Source: Propionibacteriaceae bacterium (GTDB lineage: Bacteria > Actinomycetota > Actinomycetes > Propionibacteriales > Propionibacteriaceae). From it: 64,000 bases of DNA. This document shows positions 43,859 through 52,837 of this stretch, one piece after another. The DNA lies in assembly GCA_009782785.1 (NCBI GenBank), contig WRIJ01000003.1:1-64000 (forward strand), read 5' to 3'. Position 1 is the first letter of the stretch, and every line of letters starts with the position of its first letter. A program made the position numbers and the translations under genes. Below the pieces are notes generated by a model, which saw nothing but the letters and a program-made list of their open reading frames with translations, did no database searches and was not told where the DNA came from.

Positions 43859-44669
43859 TGCTACCTTTCGACTTGTCCATCACTAGTTCCTCACAAGCTT
43901 CAGCCACGTTCACGAAATCACCGAGAAGTCGTGAAGCAATGCTGGTGAACTTTTCGGGATTACCTGTCGTCAAGAACCGCCGTACCCCCGGGGCTCCTTC
44001 GCGAAGCAGACCTGCATCAGCTAAGAGTGCATAGGTGGCTGTCGCGCATTCATCAGCTGAAGACACCAGGGTCACTTCATCACCGAGGACGTACGAAATG
44101 GCCCCAGCGAGCAGCGGATAATGGGTGCACCCTAAGATGACTGTATCAATGGGGGAATCCTTGATTGGTTGGAGGTACTTTTGGGCAACCGAGAGTAGTT
44201 CGTCACCTCCAGTGATCCCCGCTTCGACAAATTCCACGAAACGCGGGCAGACGATCGTGGTCAGATCTGTGTCAGTGGCTGATACTGCATCGTCATAGGC
44301 TCGCGACGTGGCTGTGGCCTGGGTGGAGAGTACGGCGATTTTCCTAGTACGCGACACTCGTACTGCTCTCTTCGCAGCAGGTAACACCACCTCTGCCACA
44401 GGAATCGTGTAACGCTCGCGAGCATCAGCCAACACGGCAGCTGACGCCGAATTGCAGGCAATGACGAGGGTTTTTACTCCCTGGTCGACGAGGGCATCCA
44501 AGCACTCTAGGGCGAATGTTCGCACTTCCGCAATGGAACGAGGGCCATAAGGAGCGCGGGCTGTATCGCCAAGATAGATAATGTCCTCACCAGGGAGTTG
44601 GTCCACAATAGCTCGGGCTACGGTCAACCCGCCGAACCCCGAGTCAAAGATGCCCACCGGTGCATTCAC
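43851..44669 (-). CDS. murI: Glutamate racemase
   Basis: 272 residues. MurI makes D-glutamate for peptidoglycan. Both catalytic Cys residues are present, in [12 protein letters not shown] and [10 protein letters not shown], and the Asp-Ser in [12 protein letters not shown]. The GTG at 44669 ([11 protein letters not shown]) has GGAGG at ideal spacing; the longer frame reads through that site. It is the first gene of the murI-rph-rdgB operon. Confidence 0.95.
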   Translation of the reverse strand: MNAPVGIFDSGFGGLTVARAIVDQLPGEDIIYLGDTARAPYGPRSIAEVRTFALECLDALVDQGVKTLVIACNSASAAVLADARERYTIPVAEVVLPAAKRAVRVSRTRKIAVLSTQATATSRAYDDAVSATDTDLTTIVCPRFVEFVEAGITGGDELLSVAQKYLQPIKDSPIDTVILGCTHYPLLAGAISYVLGDEVTLVSSADECATATYALLADAGLLREGAPGVRRFLTTGNPEKFTSIASRLLGDFVNVAEACEELVMDKSKGSND

Positions 44670-44711
44670 ATTCACCCTCCTATCGTAGTCGATGGAAGGA
44701 CACCACTTCCC

Positions 44712-44800
44712 CGTCATTCCGCGGAGTGTGCCAGCACGACTTGGCAGGAATCCAGGCTAGTGATCAACCACAAAGAGGAGTCTGGGGACGTTAGGGCGGT
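44712..44800. repeat. Mosaic repeat between murI and feoC
   Basis: CGTCATTCCGCGGAG, then a diverged centre, GGAATCCAGGCTAGTGATC and ACCACAAAGAGGAGTCTGGGGA. It matches parts of the copies at 130-170 and 36860-36910. Non-coding. Confidence 0.75.
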
Positions 44801-44809
44801 GACTGGTGG

Positions 44810-45040
44810 TCAGGGCGCGCTAGAGCAGAACCTCGACGCTAGTGAACACTGGTGACAGTCTCGTGGTAAGCAAAACTGGAGTGGAGCCATTCTCACCACT
44901 GACAAGGCTTGGAGCTGTTCCAGGGCGTCCAACACAATCTCTCTCGACAAACCAGTGGCTCGAGATATCTCGGTGACCACTCGCAAGCCTGAATCAATAG
45001 CTTGACTGACGTCTTTCACCGGATCACTTTTCACAGTCAT
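44810..45040 (-). CDS. feoC: FeoC-like winged-helix protein with four Cys
   Basis: 76 residues from MTVKSDPVKDVSQAID, whose ATG overlaps the feoB stop by four bases. The first 50 residues look like a winged helix (GLRVVTEISRATGLSREIVL). Cys57, 62, 65 and 72 give C-x4-C-x2-C-x6-C, a pattern like the iron-sulfur or wing region of FeoC. FeoC proteins regulate or stabilise FeoB. The identity rests on context and the Cys pattern. The frame is open 30 codons upstream but inside feoB. Confidence 0.68.
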   Translation of the reverse strand: MTVKSDPVKDVSQAIDSGLRVVTEISRATGLSREIVLDALEQLQALSVVRMAPLQFCLPRDCHQCSLASRFCSSAP

Positions 45041-46314
45041 AGGATCAGCCTCAGCACTTGGAAGACCGCAATCGCTGCTAAGGAAGCAACCACGAGTTGA
45101 AAGATCATCCCCACAGCTGACCATTTCCAACCGATCTCACGAACTTGGGTAGCGAAGGTGGCAACACAAGGTGTGTACGCCAGCAGGTACACCATGAAAG
45201 CGAGGATCGCAGCGTAGGCATGCCCACCAGAACTGATTTCTAAAGTCGCCTGGAGGTGCTCACCGATATCGCCCAGATCTACTCCCTGCGCCCCAAATGT
45301 TTGGGCCCAACTGGAGATCACAGCCTCTTTGGCTACCAACCCCACAACGAGTGCCGCCACTATCTCCCAGGTACCGAAACCCGCTGGAGAAAACAGTGGA
45401 GCAACTGAAGAGGCCAACCATGCATACAGAGAGTCGCCGACCTCGACATGACCAAAGGTGCCGGGGCCCACGGGGATGGCTTGGAACAGCCACACCAGTA
45501 TGACCGCGCCAACAACGATTCCACCCGCTGTTTTGAGAAAGTCACTCAACCTGTCCCAGGTTGTTGCCCAGATGCTTCGCCAAGGGGGAATCCTGTAAGC
45601 GGGCAGGTCAAAGATGACAACCGATGTACCCACGGCACGCCACAAGGTTTTTCTTAAGACCAAACCACACACCACCACAAAGACCAGTGAAGCAAGGTAC
45701 ATCGCGAAAACTACTGTGCCTGCCCATCGTCCAAAGAACATGCTTCCCATCATGGCGAAAACTGTGAGACGGGCAGAACATGCTGTCAAGGGGATCAGCA
45801 TGATGGTCATGAGACGTTGTTTTCTGTTGGTGAGATTCCTGGTTGCGATGAGCGCTGGGACATTGCAACCAAACCCAACAACAAGGGGAAGGAAGGCATG
45901 TCCGGGCAATCCGAGTCGCGCCATCACCCGATCAGTCATGACAGCCACCCGAGCCAAGTAACCCGAACTCTCCAAGACAGCTAAAAACAGGAAGATCATA
46001 GTGAGCAGGGGTACGAACGTCAGGACAATGCCCACCCCAGCAATGACACCGTTGATCAGGAACCCTTCCACCCAGGTGCCACCGGATCCGATGAGATTCA
46101 TCAATGCTGAAACCCCGTGCGAGATGGGGCCAGAAATCGCCGTACTCAACCAGCGTTGCAGCGGTGAAGCCAGGGTGGTGGTTGTTTGGAAGACCAACCA
46201 CATGATGAGAAGGAAGAGTGCGGGCCCGATCACAGGGGCCATGACTACGCGATCAATCCTCTCTCCCCTGGTGTGAGAAACACCTTTCAGTTGGGCTGGC
46301 TTGATCGGATTCAC
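45037..46314 (-). CDS. feoB: FeoB-like ferrous iron permease lacking the GTPase domain
   Basis: 425 residues, versus 600 to 800 for full FeoB. It begins at the end of the helical linker (GERIDRVVMAPVIGPALF) and has all membrane signatures: ESSGYLARVAVMTDRVM, LPLVVGFGCNVPALIATRN, CSARLTVFAMMG, AKEAVISSWAQTFG and YTPCVATFATQ. Both Gate regions and the conserved Cys residues are there. No G1 or other GTP-binding motif exists in the frame, and only about 107 bases separate its start from birA, so no G domain lies upstream. The GTG start sits next to an iron box. It may work with a separate GTPase or without one. Confidence 0.85.
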   Translation of the reverse strand: MNPIKPAQLKGVSHTRGERIDRVVMAPVIGPALFLLIMWLVFQTTTTLASPLQRWLSTAISGPISHGVSALMNLIGSGGTWVEGFLINGVIAGVGIVLTFVPLLTMIFLFLAVLESSGYLARVAVMTDRVMARLGLPGHAFLPLVVGFGCNVPALIATRNLTNRKQRLMTIMLIPLTACSARLTVFAMMGSMFFGRWAGTVVFAMYLASLVFVVVCGLVLRKTLWRAVGTSVVIFDLPAYRIPPWRSIWATTWDRLSDFLKTAGGIVVGAVILVWLFQAIPVGPGTFGHVEVGDSLYAWLASSVAPLFSPAGFGTWEIVAALVVGLVAKEAVISSWAQTFGAQGVDLGDIGEHLQATLEISSGGHAYAAILAFMVYLLAYTPCVATFATQVREIGWKWSAVGMIFQLVVASLAAIAVFQVLRLIL

Positions 46315-46333
46315 AAAGGTAAGGCTAACCTAA
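46315..46333 (-). promoter_or_regulatory. IdeR/DtxR-type iron box before feoB
   Basis: AAAGGTAAGGCTAACCTAA matches the 19-base DtxR/IdeR consensus (TWAGGTTAGSCTAACCTWA) at all but two or so positions. It touches the feoB start codon, so iron-loaded repressor would block transcription or initiation. This predicts expression under iron limitation. Confidence 0.82.
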
Positions 46334-46421
46334 ATTTTTTGTGTGATGCAAGCGCAACCACATCCACTGTTCACCATGATGGCACCACTGATCTGCCATG
46401 TTCGCAGAAGGAGTCTGACTG

Positions 46422-47189
46422 TCACTGGTCGACTGGTCGGCAATGGAACACGTCACCACTGGCAAAAGCCCGTACGTCCCCATCGACATCCACCATCAGG
46501 TGCCCATCGTCATTGATATCGAGCGCCACTCCTGTGATGGAGTCCTGCTCATCGGCAAAGATCTCCACCTCACGCCCCAGGGTGGAACTCATCTGGCGAT
46601 AGGTTCCCAACAGCATCTGCGCACTGGCAAGTGATCGAAGGTGACCAATATCCTCACCGAATTGGCGGAGAAAACCTTCCACAACCTGTTCGTGAGGCAC
46701 CTCAATACCGGCCATCGCCAGGGAGATGGCCGTATCGACTCCAATAGTTTCCCCACTTTGGGAGACATTGATCCCCACCCCCACGACAGCCATGTCAGCA
46801 ACGACTTCAACGAGTATTCCAGAGATCTTCTTGCCCTGGACGTAGACATCATTAGGCCATTTCACTTGAGCTTGACCACCCATGTGCTCAACCATGTGGA
46901 CAACACTGACCCCCACCACTAAAGGAAGGATCCCCCACTGGGGGTATTCGGCGATCGGTACCGCCATCGACATGGCCACCGCAGCTCCTGGAGGTGCGTA
47001 CCATCCCCGATCCAAACGCCCACGCCCACTGTATTGTTCACGCGAAACAACCACAGTGTACGGCGGGCAGCCATCACGTACTTGTCCAGCCAACTCCGCA
47101 TTCGTGGACGGGGTTGGACCAATCCACTGCACCACCCATGTGGGCAGTGTAGGTGACTGGCCAAGTGTTGCGTCATGATCCGAGGTCAT
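46422..47189 (-). CDS. birA: Biotin-[acetyl-CoA-carboxylase] ligase
   Basis: 255 residues from MTSDHDATLGQSPTLP. The enzyme activates biotin as biotinyl-AMP and attaches it to carboxylase carrier domains. REQYSGRGRLDRGWY is the nucleotide-binding loop, VKWPNDVYV and KKISGILVEV the biotin site. There is no N-terminal repressor domain (class I BirA). The frame is open for 134 more codons upstream, but that part is antisense to maf and is rejected. The start is 19 bases from the divergent maf start. Confidence 0.92.
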   Translation of the reverse strand: MTSDHDATLGQSPTLPTWVVQWIGPTPSTNAELAGQVRDGCPPYTVVVSREQYSGRGRLDRGWYAPPGAAVAMSMAVPIAEYPQWGILPLVVGVSVVHMVEHMGGQAQVKWPNDVYVQGKKISGILVEVVADMAVVGVGINVSQSGETIGVDTAISLAMAGIEVPHEQVVEGFLRQFGEDIGHLRSLASAQMLLGTYRQMSSTLGREVEIFADEQDSITGVALDINDDGHLMVDVDGDVRAFASGDVFHCRPVDQ

Positions 47190-47208
47190 AGCTGGTACCG
47201 TATCACTA
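47190..47208. promoter_or_regulatory. 19-bp divergent start region of birA and maf
   Basis: Only 19 bases separate the two divergent ATGs. TATCAC towards maf and TACGGT towards birA are -10-like words that overlap here, each about three to seven bases from its ATG. Both transcripts may be leaderless, with -35 regions inside the opposite gene. Confidence 0.4.
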
Positions 47209-47802
47209 ATGAGAGTGATCCTTGCTTCTGCTTCCCCGGCACGACTGCACACACTGCGTGCCGCTGGGATTGACCCTGAAGTCATCATCTCAAATGTCGA
47301 TGAATCCCTGTACACAGCCTCCAGCCCGAGCGCCCTAGCGTGCCTTCTCGCCGAAAAGAAAGCAGAAGACGTCTTCACAAGAATCGGCTTCCCGCAAGAC
47401 ACTATTGTCATCGGGTGCGACTCTATTCTCGATTTCGAAGGCAAAGCTCTCGGAAAACCAGGCTCACCCCAGGGGGCAGTCGAGCTTCTTCGCCGTACGC
47501 GACGCCGCTCCGGAGTGCTCGTCACTGGACACCATGTCATCGTCTCCACTGACCGGGTACATCGGGTGAATCGCGCTGGAAAGACAATCATCCATGTTGC
47601 CGACCTGTCTGACGGGGAAATCGATGCTTACGTTGCCACTGGTGAACCTGAACATGTGGCAGGAGGATTCACTATCGACGGATTCGGTGGCCCCTTCATC
47701 ACTGGCATCGAGGGCGACCCACACAACGTCGTCGGTTTATCCCTACCGCTGCTGCGCATGATGCTCGCTGACTGCGGCATCCAGTGGACCTCTTTGTGGT
47801 AG
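47209..47802 (+). CDS. maf: Maf family nucleoside triphosphate pyrophosphatase
   Basis: 197 residues. Maf proteins hydrolyse non-canonical or modified NTPs such as dTTP, UTP or m7GTP. ILASASPARLHTLRAAG is the N-terminal signature, NVDES the next conserved block, and GCDSILDFEGKALGKP holds the catalytic acidic residue. FTIDGFGGPFITGIEGDPHNVVGL is the usual C-terminal motif. Complete and of normal length; which Maf subtype is not clear. Confidence 0.93.
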   Translation: MRVILASASPARLHTLRAAGIDPEVIISNVDESLYTASSPSALACLLAEKKAEDVFTRIGFPQDTIVIGCDSILDFEGKALGKPGSPQGAVELLRRTRRRSGVLVTGHHVIVSTDRVHRVNRAGKTIIHVADLSDGEIDAYVATGEPEHVAGGFTIDGFGGPFITGIEGDPHNVVGLSLPLLRMMLADCGIQWTSLW

Positions 47803-47877
47803 TAGGCGACGGTTCCTTTTCGTTGAGTACGCTCAATCCCGTCATTGGTCCAGACTGCGCAGTTGTTCGACTGTGGA

Positions 47878-47987
47878 GTCTAGATTCTGCGAGTCGCGGA
47901 GCCTGTGCTGCGGAGCCCGCCAGGGCGACTCGCAGTGCTCCGCAGAATGACAGGGAGCAGGTTGCTTCGCTCCACAGAATGACAGAC
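47878..47987. repeat. Mosaic repeat between maf and ilvC
   Basis: ATTCTGCGAGTCGCGGAGCC ... CGCAGTGCTCCGCAGAATGACAG forms a long imperfect hairpin; a second, shorter arm (GCTTCGCTCCACAGAATGACAG) follows. It lies between the converging maf and ilvC genes and could terminate both. Confidence 0.85.
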
Positions 47988-48014
47988 AGCTGGGGACCGT
48001 ACTTGGTGACCCTA

Positions 48015-49043
48015 CTAGCGCGCAGCTGTACCCTCGGTGTAATCCTCGTCGGAGGTAGAAACCCAGCTCATGAGCTTGCGCAATTCGCGACCCACACCCT
48101 CAATAGGATGGGCTTCCTCCTTGGCGCGCAAAGCTTTGAACTCGGGGGCTCCAGCATCCTGATCTTTGATGAACCGATCAGCGAAAGCACCAGAGCGAAT
48201 ATCACCGAGAACAGCCCTCATCGATTCCTTCACATGGTCATCGATGATGCGCGGACCAGAGACATAGTCACCATATTCAGCTGTATCTGACACACTCCAG
48301 CGCTGCTTGGCGATCCCACCTTCGTACATCAAATCAACAATAAGTTTCACCTCATGCAAACATTCAAAGTACGCAACCTCCGGCTGGTACCCAGCGTTAA
48401 CTAAGGTTTCAAAACCGGCTTGAATCAAGTGCGACAATCCACCACACAACACTGCCTGTTCACCAAAGAGATCTGTCTCACACTCCTCGGTAAAGGTTGT
48501 TTCTATTCCACCAGCACGCAGTCCGCCAATAGCTTTCGCGTACGACAGCGCCAAAGGCCATCCTTGCCCAGTCTCATCTTTTTCTACAGCAACAATCACC
48601 GGCACACCGCGCCCAGCTTCATATTCGCGGCGAACCAAATGCCCAGGGCCCTTGGGGGCCACCATGCACACGTCGACGCCGGCGGGAGCTTGGATATAGC
48701 CGAACCGGATGTTAAACCCATGGGCGAAAAACAAGGCATCACCTGGGTTGAGATAGGGAGCGATCTCTTCAGCATAGAGATGGCGTTGAACCTGGTCGGG
48801 GGCCAGAATCATGATCAGATCGGCTTCCTGGGCAGCTGTTGAAGTCGGAACAACACGCAACCCTTCAGCTTCAGCCTTATCGCGCGACGAAGATCCTGCA
48901 CGCAAACCCACGCGTACATCTACTCCAGAATCGCGCAGGGACAACGCATGGGCATGGCCTTGGGAGCCATATCCGATCACAGCGACCTTCCGGCCTTGAA
49001 TGAGGCTCAGATCCCCGTCTTGGTCGTAGAACATTTTTGCCAT
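48015..49043 (-). CDS. ilvC: Ketol-acid reductoisomerase (class I)
   Basis: 342 residues. IlvC converts acetolactate to dihydroxyisovalerate with NADPH and magnesium. [20 protein letters not shown] is the nucleotide-binding loop; [28 protein letters not shown]-like [12 protein letters not shown] and [16 protein letters not shown] carry the metal and substrate residues. Third gene of the ilvBNC operon, 40 bases after ilvN. Confidence 0.97.
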   Translation of the reverse strand: MAKMFYDQDGDLSLIQGRKVAVIGYGSQGHAHALSLRDSGVDVRVGLRAGSSSRDKAEAEGLRVVPTSTAAQEADLIMILAPDQVQRHLYAEEIAPYLNPGDALFFAHGFNIRFGYIQAPAGVDVCMVAPKGPGHLVRREYEAGRGVPVIVAVEKDETGQGWPLALSYAKAIGGLRAGGIETTFTEECETDLFGEQAVLCGGLSHLIQAGFETLVNAGYQPEVAYFECLHEVKLIVDLMYEGGIAKQRWSVSDTAEYGDYVSGPRIIDDHVKESMRAVLGDIRSGAFADRFIKDQDAGAPEFKALRAKEEAHPIEGVGRELRKLMSWVSTSDEDYTEGTAAR

Positions 49044-49083
49044 TGTTTCTCCTTTTTCGGTGAGTATGTTGTGTGAGTGAACC

Positions 49084-49596
49084 TCACGAAGCTTTCTGTT
49101 TGTCGGTGATCGACTTGGAGCCCCTAGCGAGAGCTACCGAACCGGACTGTACCAGTTCAGTGATCCCATAGGGAGCAACCATCTCCAAAAATGCTTGGAT
49201 TTTTCCGTACTTTCCGGTCACTTCAACAATCACCGACTCGGCAGCCACATCGACCACCTTGCCACGGAAAGTATCAGCCAAAGACAGTACGTCACCACGA
49301 GTCGATGCATCAGTCTTAATTTTGACCAAGATGAGTTCACGGCGTACGGCCAAACCTTTCTCCATCTCAATGATCTTGATGACCTCGACGAGTTTGTTCA
49401 ACTGTTTCGTAATCTGTTCCACGGTCGCCTCATCAGGGGTATCGGCAACAATGGTCATCCGCGAGGTGTCTTCACGCTCAGTGGGGCCCACCGACAATGA
49501 TTCAATGTTGAACCCTCGCCGAGCAAAGAGCCCAGCAATGCGAGCAAGAACACCAGGATTGTTCTGGACAAGAACAGACAGTGTCGTGATAGTCAT
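49084..49596 (-). CDS. ilvN: Acetolactate synthase small subunit
   Basis: 170 residues. The regulatory subunit binds valine and activates IlvB. The N-terminal ACT domain ([20 protein letters not shown]) with the [12 protein letters not shown] motif and the C-terminal domain ([20 protein letters not shown]) are complete. It starts two bases after the ilvB stop. Confidence 0.96.
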   Translation of the reverse strand: MTITTLSVLVQNNPGVLARIAGLFARRGFNIESLSVGPTEREDTSRMTIVADTPDEATVEQITKQLNKLVEVIKIIEMEKGLAVRRELILVKIKTDASTRGDVLSLADTFRGKVVDVAAESVIVEVTGKYGKIQAFLEMVAPYGITELVQSGSVALARGSKSITDKQKAS

Positions 49597-49598
49597 GA

Positions 49599-51320
49599 TT
49601 ACACCTCATCCCATTCAGGCGCCATATCTCTGGCGTACTTAATATCGTCATTGGACATCCCTGCTGCCACCATGGGCCACACTTGGGCATCCTTCGAGAC
49701 CATGATCTCCACAACCACAGGTTTATCGTTAATCGCCAGTGCCTGTTCGATGACTGAGTCCACCTCATCAGGTGTCGTGGCACGCAAGCCAACACATCCC
49801 ATCGCTTCAGCAAGTTTCACGAAGTCAGGGACACGATCAGTGTGCAGTTCTGTATTGGAATAGCGCTGGTCATAAAACAGGGTCTGCCACTGTCGTACCA
49901 TGCCCAAAACCTGATTGTTAATGATCGCAATCTTGACAGGAATATTATTCAGCGCACAGGTAACCAGCTCCTGATTGGTCATCTGGAAGCATCCATCACC
50001 ATCGATCCCCCAGACCACCCTGTCAGGGTTGCCCACTTTCGCACCCATCGTGGCAGGGATACAGAATCCCATTGTTCCCGCTCCACCAGAGGTCAGCCAC
50101 TGGTTGGGTCTCTCATGGGGAAGGAAATGAGCCGACCACATTTGATGCTGCCCCACACCGGTAACAAAGATCGTGTCATCCGGTGAGAGTTCACCAATAC
50201 GGCTAATCACCTCTTGGGGTTGGATGATGTTGTCGGTATCATCCCCAGCCCATGTGGGATATTTCTCTTGGAGACCGGTGAGGTACGCAATCCACTTCTT
50301 CCAATCGGGAAGCTTCTGGTCACGGAGACCCAGTTCCAGCTCAACGAGCATTGCTTTAGCATCACCAACGATAGGAAGATCCACAGCCTTGTTCTTACCG
50401 ATTTCTGCCGGATCAATATCGCAGTGAATGATGGCTGCATTCGTAGCGAAAGAATCTTTCGCACCCGTGACACGGTCATCAAAGCGAACACCGACAGCAA
50501 CAATGAGATCAGCTCGCTGAAGTGCACCGACTGACGCCACTGTTCCATGCATTCCGGGCATCCCAAAATTCAATGGATGGGAATCCGGGAATTGGCCTCG
50601 ACCCATGAGCGTGGTGACCACAGGCATCGGTGCAGTCTTGATGAGAGCTGCGACCTCCTCTGCAGCGCCCGAGCGAAGGATCCCCCCACCGATAAACAAC
50701 ACTGGTTGGGTCGCTTTTTTGATCATGGATGCAGCTTGTGCCACTTGACGATTGTGAGGTTTGGAGGTCGGTTTATATCCGGGCAGATTCATCTCCACAG
50801 GCCAAGACCAGTCGGTCATTCCTGTGAAAGCGTCTTTAGCAATATCGACAAGCACTGGGCCTGGACGACCAGTGGATGCAATATGGAAGGCTTCGACGAC
50901 TGCTGGCACGATATCTTCAGGGCTCTTAATCAGGAAAGAATGCTTCGTGATAGGGAAGGTCATTCCCCGAATATCTGCCTCCTGGAAAGCGTCGGTACCA
51001 ATCATGGCTGATCCCACCTGTCCAGTGATGGCCACCACGGGTGTGGAATCCATGTAGGCATTCGACAGGCCAGTGACAAGATTGGCAGCCCCCGGGCCTG
51101 AAGTGGCGATACACACACCCACCCGACCAGTAGAGGTGGCGTACCCTTCTGCAGCATGGGCAGCACCCTGCTCATGTCGTACCAAAATGTGGCGGATAGA
51201 AGAATCAAAGAGTGGATCATACATCGGCAGGATCGTCCCGCCGGGAATACCAAAAGCTACCTCAACACCGAGGTGTTCGAGGGCCTTCACTATCGCTTGT
51301 GCACCGGTCAGCTGGTTCAC
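49599..51320 (-). CDS. ilvB: Acetolactate synthase large subunit
   Basis: 573 residues from a GTG at 51320 with AAGGAG nine bases upstream. The enzyme joins two pyruvates, or pyruvate and 2-oxobutyrate, using ThDP. The catalytic Glu is in [14 protein letters not shown], and the ThDP motif is [17 protein letters not shown] ... [12 protein letters not shown]. The upstream 69 codons of the open frame contain the attenuator and are not coding. First gene of ilvBNC. Confidence 0.95.
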   Translation of the reverse strand: MNQLTGAQAIVKALEHLGVEVAFGIPGGTILPMYDPLFDSSIRHILVRHEQGAAHAAEGYATSTGRVGVCIATSGPGAANLVTGLSNAYMDSTPVVAITGQVGSAMIGTDAFQEADIRGMTFPITKHSFLIKSPEDIVPAVVEAFHIASTGRPGPVLVDIAKDAFTGMTDWSWPVEMNLPGYKPTSKPHNRQVAQAASMIKKATQPVLFIGGGILRSGAAEEVAALIKTAPMPVVTTLMGRGQFPDSHPLNFGMPGMHGTVASVGALQRADLIVAVGVRFDDRVTGAKDSFATNAAIIHCDIDPAEIGKNKAVDLPIVGDAKAMLVELELGLRDQKLPDWKKWIAYLTGLQEKYPTWAGDDTDNIIQPQEVISRIGELSPDDTIFVTGVGQHQMWSAHFLPHERPNQWLTSGGAGTMGFCIPATMGAKVGNPDRVVWGIDGDGCFQMTNQELVTCALNNIPVKIAIINNQVLGMVRQWQTLFYDQRYSNTELHTDRVPDFVKLAEAMGCVGLRATTPDEVDSVIEQALAINDKPVVVEIMVSKDAQVWPMVAAGMSNDDIKYARDMAPEWDEV

Positions 51321-51353
51321 GACCGTACTCCTTCTACTCACGTATCCTCCAAC

Positions 51354-51386
51354 AAAAAACCCCCGTTGCCTTCTGGCAGACGAGGG
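51354..51386 (-). terminator. Attenuator terminator upstream of ilvB
   Basis: On the minus strand CCCTCGT-CT-GCC-AGAA-GGC-A-ACGGGGG is followed by six T. Seven plus three base pairs with a U-run make a textbook intrinsic terminator. It lies between the leader peptide gene and ilvB. Confidence 0.88.
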
Positions 51387-51411
51387 AGCGCGTACATGTG
51401 CTATACGCGCT
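51387..51411 (-). promoter_or_regulatory. Second hairpin in the ilvB leader
   Basis: AGCGCGTA-(9 bases)-TACGCGCT, a perfect eight-base stem directly before the terminator's 5' arm and two bases after the leader-peptide stop. It would be affected by a ribosome stalled on the leader codons. Upstream AACCCCCGT can also pair with the terminator's ACGGGGGTT, giving alternative folds. Confidence 0.65.
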
Positions 51412-51412
51412 G

Positions 51413-51439
51413 TTAGAGTACTACGACCTTTCTGGACAC
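51413..51439 (-). CDS. ilv leader peptide
   Basis: Eight codons and a stop: GTG TCC AGA AAG GTC GTA, then GTA CTC TAA. It reads Met-Ser-Arg-Lys-Val-Val-Val-Leu, with three Val and one Leu at the end. GGGAAGAG lies eight bases before the GTG. Placed ahead of a terminator and ilvB, it is a classic attenuation sensor: low charged tRNA-Val or tRNA-Leu stalls the ribosome here. The peptide itself probably has no other role. Too short for automatic gene callers. Confidence 0.82.
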   Translation of the reverse strand: MSRKVVVL

Positions 51440-51529
51440 GGGGGTTACTCTTCCCTATTTGGGCAATCCGTGTCAACTCGGGTTCGCATGATGGACACCC
51501 ACTCGCGTCTTTCTGCGCTCCCACCACAA

Positions 51530-51575
51530 GTCATTCTGCAGAATCCAGACTCCACAGTTGCACGGCTGCGAGTTC
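51530..51575. repeat. Short palindrome-family remnant
   Basis: GTCATTCTGCAGAATCC followed by AGACTCCACAGTTG. The second word also flanks the copy at 30520 and, in variant form, those at 11385 and 47865. Here the central arm of the palindrome is missing altogether. Confidence 0.6.
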
Positions 51576-51595
51576 TAGACGGTGTTGAGAAAGAA

Positions 51596-52000
51596 TCAAC
51601 TCATGATCTGGGTGAACAACCCATCAAGGTCATCGTCGGCACCATCATCACGTTGGGCGAGTGCAGCCATTCCAGGGTTGGAAGGATAACGCGGCAGAAC
51701 ATGAACATGGAAATGGAAGATTTCCTGGCCCGAGACCGTACCTGCATTAGATAAAATATTGACCCCAGTAGCTCCCAGTTTCTCTTTGAGAAGATTCGCA
51801 ACCGTGGTGATTCCGCGAGCGACCTCACCCCACGATTGTGGATCGATGGTTCCATCGTCAACGTGACGACGTGGAATGACCAGACAATGTCCACGGTGAT
51901 AGGGGGCAATATCGAGGAAAGCAATAGCATTCTCGTCTTCATAGATCACCCGAGCTTTGATCTCACCAGTGACAATCCCGCAAAATAGGCACTCACCCAT
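51596..52000 (-). CDS. HIT family hydrolase
   Basis: 134 residues. ECLFCGIVTGEIKARVIYED is the usual N-terminus with a Cys pair, and IFHFHVHVLPRY is the HIT triad (H-x-H-x-H). Such proteins hydrolyse or transfer nucleoside monophosphates, like histidine triad Hint enzymes. The ATG at 52000 follows AAGGAG. It lies 29 bases after hisF on the same strand. The substrate is not predictable. Confidence 0.92.
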   Translation of the reverse strand: MGECLFCGIVTGEIKARVIYEDENAIAFLDIAPYHRGHCLVIPRRHVDDGTIDPQSWGEVARGITTVANLLKEKLGATGVNILSNAGTVSGQEIFHFHVHVLPRYPSNPGMAALAQRDDGADDDLDGLFTQIMS

Positions 52001-52029
52001 GATCACTCCTTTGCTCTTGAAAAGAAATC

Positions 52030-52791
52030 CTACCTGACCGGGAAACCAGCTTCCTTCAAAGCTGACTTCACTTCCATGATCGTGAGGGTACCAAAATGGA
52101 AAACACTGGCTGCCAGTACGGCATCAGCCCCCGCTGATACTGCTTGAACAAAATCCTCGACCTGTCCTGCACCACCAGAAGCAATCAATGGCAGAGAGAC
52201 CTCCTCGCGTACAGCCCTAATCATCTCAAGGTCGAAACCAGCTTGGGTACCATCAACGTCCATCGAATTGAGCAGGATCTCCCCCACACCACGGCGAGCC
52301 GCTTCGCGTACCCACGCGAGAGCATCAAGGCCGGCACTGCGGCGTCCCCCATGGGTCGTCACCCCAAATCCTGATTCCCTATCGGCCTCGCGACGAGCAT
52401 CCACACTGAGTACGAGCACCTGGTTGCCGAAACGCTGGGCCACCTCATCAATGAGGTCAGGATTGGCGATGGCGGCAGTGTTGACCCCAACCTTGTCCGC
52501 CCCAGCACGCAGCAGGGCATCCACATCGTCAACTGTTCGTACCCCTCCCCCAACAGTCAGTGGAATGAAAACTGTCTCAGCAGTGGCCGTGACTGTTTGT
52601 ATCGTGGTAGCACGTTCCTCTACCGAAGCAGAGATATCGAGGAAGGTGAGTTCATCGGCACCCTGCTGGCCGTACACTTTCGCCAATTCAACGGGGTCAC
52701 CCGCATCACGCAGATTCTGAAAATTGATCCCTTTCACCACTCGACCGCCATCAACGTCCAGGCAGGGAATCACACGAATAGCAACCGTCAT
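52030..52791 (-). CDS. hisF: Imidazole glycerol phosphate synthase subunit HisF
   Basis: 253 residues, a (beta/alpha)8 barrel. It cyclises PRFAR with ammonia to IGP and AICAR for histidine synthesis. Catalytic Asp residues are in [14 protein letters not shown] and [10 protein letters not shown]; phosphate sites are [11 protein letters not shown] and [11 protein letters not shown]. No other his gene is in the window, so hisF is separated from any his operon. Confidence 0.96.
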   Translation of the reverse strand: MTVAIRVIPCLDVDGGRVVKGINFQNLRDAGDPVELAKVYGQQGADELTFLDISASVEERATTIQTVTATAETVFIPLTVGGGVRTVDDVDALLRAGADKVGVNTAAIANPDLIDEVAQRFGNQVLVLSVDARREADRESGFGVTTHGGRRSAGLDALAWVREAARRGVGEILLNSMDVDGTQAGFDLEMIRAVREEVSLPLIASGGAGQVEDFVQAVSAGADAVLAASVFHFGTLTIMEVKSALKEAGFPVR

Positions 52792-52837
52792 GGGATCATT
52801 GTAGGGCTTCCACCAACAGGTACGAGTCCGACGACTC

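Noticed and set aside
47192-47591. 134-codon N-terminal extension of birA
   Set aside because: It is antisense to maf and encodes none of the helix-turn-helix domain of class II BirA.
51321-51527. 69-codon N-terminal extension of ilvB
   Set aside because: It spans the leader peptide, hairpin and terminator; the GTG at 51320 has the proper ribosome-binding site.
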